DNA of 64,000 nt. Origin: Fibrobacter sp. UWB11 (lineage in GTDB: Bacteria > Fibrobacterota > Fibrobacteria > Fibrobacterales > Fibrobacteraceae). The position numbers were made by a program, and so were the translations under genes. The stretch's first letter is position 1, and each line of letters opens with the position of its first letter. The notes below the pieces were generated by a model. That model made no database searches. It was not told the DNA's origin and saw only the letters and a program-made list of their open reading frames with translations. The stretch is from assembly GCF_900143015.1 (NCBI RefSeq), contig NZ_FSRT01000001.1, positions 806,001-870,000 of the forward strand, written 5' to 3'. Positions 61,704-64,000 of the stretch are shown here, piece after piece.

Positions 61704-62267
61704 TTAGTGTAAAATTCCCAAAGCCGCGCAAATTTTCGGTGGAAAATGCAAGTTGTTCGGAATGACGAACTGGGCTTGTTTTCTTTTCGCATTTTCTATC
61801 AAATCTTTGATGTCCTTGATTGCAATTCCGCAGGCGTTCAAAAGATTTCTCAAAAAACGTTCAATAGCATTGCTCAAAGCGTTGCTTTTTAACAAATGAA
61901 TATGCTTTTCGTTTTCTGTGTCGATTAGATTATCTATAATTTTTTGAACAGATTCATGAACGGAATCTTCTGATTCCGTCGCAAAACTTTTGGTGCAGTT
62001 GTATTCGGCGGCGTGCTCGGCGTAAAGATCGAGGAGCGTTGTTGTTTTGCCCGCCGTTATGTTGGATGCTGCATCGCTGCTAGGAATATCAATTTTTAGA
62101 TTTGGATTGTTTTTTAGCTCTGTTGCGGCTGTAAGTAGCAAGCTGATTACTTCAGCTTGCTTGAGGCTAACGTGCGAAACGTCCTTGAATACAAGTATCA
62201 TCGCGAGCGATACAATGTCTAAAGAAGGACTTGCCCCCTCAGCTACGATGTTGTTCCGTTGAGCCAT
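61704..62267 (-). CDS. Unrecognised 187-residue protein
   Basis: I do not recognise this family. It is predicted mostly helical, with no signal or membrane segment. A central stretch is acidic and His/Glu-rich (DTENEKHIHLLKSN). The start is uncertain: ATG at 62267, or an in-frame ATG at 62279 which touches GGAG. It lies downstream of a LuxR-TPR regulator gene on the same strand. Confidence 0.55.
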   Translation of the reverse strand: MAQRNNIVAEGASPSLDIVSLAMILVFKDVSHVSLKQAEVISLLLTAATELKNNPNLKIDIPSSDAASNITAGKTTTLLDLYAEHAAEYNCTKSFATESEDSVHESVQKIIDNLIDTENEKHIHLLKSNALSNAIERFLRNLLNACGIAIKDIKDLIENAKRKQAQFVIPNNLHFPPKICAALGILH

Positions 62268-62372
62268 GCTACATTCCATCTCCGTCTAGATGGAAATAAA
62301 AATAGCTTGAACAACACCTGTTTTGCAATAACCCATTTGGGTTATTTTTCATTAAAAAATGAGTGGAAACGC

Positions 62373-63716
62373 CTATTTGTTGGCAAAAATGCTCTGAACA
62401 CATTGCAAGAAGTAGTTCTTCTTGGATTCGGTCACGCCTTTTAAAAGTTGCTCTACGTCGCCTTTTGTCAAGTTCGGATAGTATTCCAAAAGCTTTTTTG
62501 CATGGCTCTTGCTTTCGTCGGTTTCTCCCAAAATGTTGCAACAGGCGATAATAATCAAACGGATAGCCATCGCTTTGGGCGTAAAAAGCAAAACTTGGTT
62601 AGCGAGGTTCTTGCATTCTTCGATTTTGCCTTGCAATAGCAAAAGGAATGTCTTTGCTTGGTGCGTATGCTGAAGGGCCGATTCCGGAACATGCTTTATG
62701 CAGTCGTCAATAAGTTCTGTGGCGAGCTTTTCTTGTCCGGTCAGCAGGTAAATCTGGGAAAGAATTGTTCGAGGCATAATCGCTTGCGGATTTGCTTCGA
62801 TAACTTGTTTGAGATATGCAATGGCTTCGGCTTTGTTTCCGATGGTGATGTTGTAGAACGCCATAATCATTTGTGAATAAATGGAATAAGGCGCGTTGTA
62901 CATGGCCTTGCGTGCTAAGTCTCCCAGCGTTTTGGCGTTCTCGATTGCGTTACCCCAGTTTTCCAGCGTAGCGAAATAATAAGCTGAGGCGAGAATGTAG
63001 AGGGCAAAATCATTGAAGGACTCGTCCTTGACAAGCGGACCGAGCTTCTTTTTGCAGATTTCGAAGGATTCTTGGCTGCGGTTTTCGAGCTTGGCGTAAC
63101 AGTAGGTCGCCGCGTACCACCAGTAAGGAATGGGGCTATTATCGGTGTGCTTTAACTTGGCCGAAGCGAGTACGATGCTTCTGAACAACAGAATCGTAGA
63201 CTTCTGAGCGAGCGTCTGTAAAGTGTCTGAATTGATTTTAATTGAGGTTGTCCAAAGAATTTCGTGAGAATTGCCGATTTTTACGGATATGTACAAAATT
63301 TCTTCGCCGCTCTCGGATGCAGAAACTTCAATCAGAAAACTGGGATTGAAGTTTGTTTCGGACTCATCGATAATCCGGAAAAGGTGGTATTGGTGTAAAG
63401 CTTCGACAATTGACAGATAAAGGCTATAGGCGTTGCTATGTTCGGGAAAAGTACCCTTTGTTTGGAATGTTATGACTAGATCTTTAGGACTGCTTTCTTT
63501 TTCGTCGTTGTCTTTGACCTCTAGTCCTGCGGAAACGGCTTCGGTTCTGTTGGTGACTTCGAGTATTTTGTATATGTTGGCGAGGTGTACTTTGACTGTA
63601 TTTGCTGAAATGTTTAATGTCTTGCAAATTTCGTTATTCGTAAGCCCTTTACGAAGTAAAGTCAAAATCTCTCTTTGCCGCGGAGTCAACTCTTGCATTT
63701 TTTTATTCTCAAACAT
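62373..63716 (-). CDS. LuxR-type HTH regulator with TPR-like helical domain
   Basis: A 447-residue protein. Residues ~8-65 are a LuxR/GerE HTH at the N-terminus (LTPRQREILTLLRKGLTNNEICKTLNISANTVKVHLANIYKILEV), the reverse of the usual C-terminal position. The rest has a mixed region (80-180) and TPR-like helices (about 195-420). There is no receiver domain. The ATG is preceded by TAAATT and six nucleotides, so leaderless start is likely. Confidence 0.85.
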   Translation of the reverse strand: MFENKKMQELTPRQREILTLLRKGLTNNEICKTLNISANTVKVHLANIYKILEVTNRTEAVSAGLEVKDNDEKESSPKDLVITFQTKGTFPEHSNAYSLYLSIVEALHQYHLFRIIDESETNFNPSFLIEVSASESGEEILYISVKIGNSHEILWTTSIKINSDTLQTLAQKSTILLFRSIVLASAKLKHTDNSPIPYWWYAATYCYAKLENRSQESFEICKKKLGPLVKDESFNDFALYILASAYYFATLENWGNAIENAKTLGDLARKAMYNAPYSIYSQMIMAFYNITIGNKAEAIAYLKQVIEANPQAIMPRTILSQIYLLTGQEKLATELIDDCIKHVPESALQHTHQAKTFLLLLQGKIEECKNLANQVLLFTPKAMAIRLIIIACCNILGETDESKSHAKKLLEYYPNLTKGDVEQLLKGVTESKKNYFLQCVQSIFANK

Positions 63717-63854
63717 GAGCCAAATTTAATTTTTTAACCTATAGGAATTATTCTGTAAAAGGTCTAAAAGTGTTTGTTTTACGCTAAAAAACGGAATTTT
63801 GACCCAAAAACAGGGGGAAATGCTTGCTGTTGAACGCTTGATTGGCTGCTTGTA

Positions 63855-63936
63855 TAGCCTATATATAGAATAACATATATATAGATACGTTAGTTTGATA
63901 AATAATGTAATGCTCTTTTGTTCTATATATATAGAT
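63855..63936. repeat. CTATATATAG repeats in an AT-rich region
   Basis: Three palindromic copies (63859-63868, 63875-63884, 63923-63934) in the otherwise gene-free 63717-63984 stretch. Could be operator sites or melted DNA. Confidence 0.45.
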
Positions 63937-63984
63937 AAAATTGCGTAAATCTATACAAACTCCTAATTTTACGAACAAGAAAAC

Positions 63985-64000
63985 ATGAGTTTATTGAAAA
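63985..64000 (+). CDS. Possible start of a gene cut by the window end
   Basis: ATG AGT TTA TTG AAA follows an A-rich leader. Too short to judge. Confidence 0.25.

Overview
The window looks like chromosome of a Fibrobacter-type anaerobe (Fibrobacterota, FCB superphylum). Evidence: a family-1 pectate lyase with the poly-serine linker and C-terminal sorting-like tail typical of Fibrobacter secreted enzymes; a run of four paralogous lipoprotein-like proteins of the FGE/SUMF fold, a type expanded in Fibrobacter; and many promoters whose -10 box reads TAnnTTTG, as in Bacteroidetes relatives. No rRNA, tRNA, CRISPR array, integrase or transposon of known type was recognised. The species assignment is an inference.

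Layout. 1-4.6 kb: a diguanylate cyclase cut by the window edge, aconitase and a lipoprotein. 4.6-8.9 kb: trpA, trpB and a trpCF fusion; trpB is preceded by two tandem promoter/attenuator units. 9-11.2 kb: pectate lyase and a deleted remnant of a sulfate-binding-protein gene. 11.3-38.9 kb: a dense sulfur island. It holds an O-acetylhomoserine sulfhydrylase / MmtN-like methyltransferase / DMSP-lyase-like cupin / LysE exporter operon; a Family 2A encapsulin with a cysteine desulfurase cargo and serine acetyltransferase; a ubiquitin-like carrier-E1-rhodanese fusion; a protein-thiocarboxylate homocysteine pathway (HcyS/HcyF/HcyD, TusA-like, MetY); a siroheme sulfite reductase; the CysTWA transporter; a porin with a sulfate-binding protein; and AprAB with CysDN. 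39-45.6 kb: HD protein, second sulfate-binding protein, trpGD and trpE with its own attenuator, and a His-rich CobW-type metal chaperone. 45.6-50.8 kb: a candidate small RNA, an XRE regulator and a giant CoA-dehydratase activase. 51-58 kb: four FGE-fold paralogs interrupted by an Rpn-type nuclease gene. 58-64 kb: an AlgX/AlgJ-like protein, an orphan HigA-like antitoxin, PmbA, an unknown protein and a LuxR-TPR regulator.

How the genes work together. Sulfate can be followed from uptake to amino acid: porin and Sbp, CysTWA, CysDN (APS), AprAB (sulfite), siroheme reductase (sulfide), then HcyS thiocarboxylate and MetY (homocysteine), or CysE and a sulfhydrylase (cysteine). A shared 45-bp promoter/operator element lies ahead of eight of these operons, with a weaker ninth copy. 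I read this as one sulfur regulon; its regulator is not identified here. The encapsulin operon lies inside the island but has no obvious copy of the element.

Two genome-wide habits show up. Thirteen starts, among them both Trp-rich leader peptides, sit 6-7 nt after a -10 box and lack a Shine-Dalgarno sequence, so they are probably leaderless. Degenerate heptamer arrays lie between stop codons and terminators at several operon ends.
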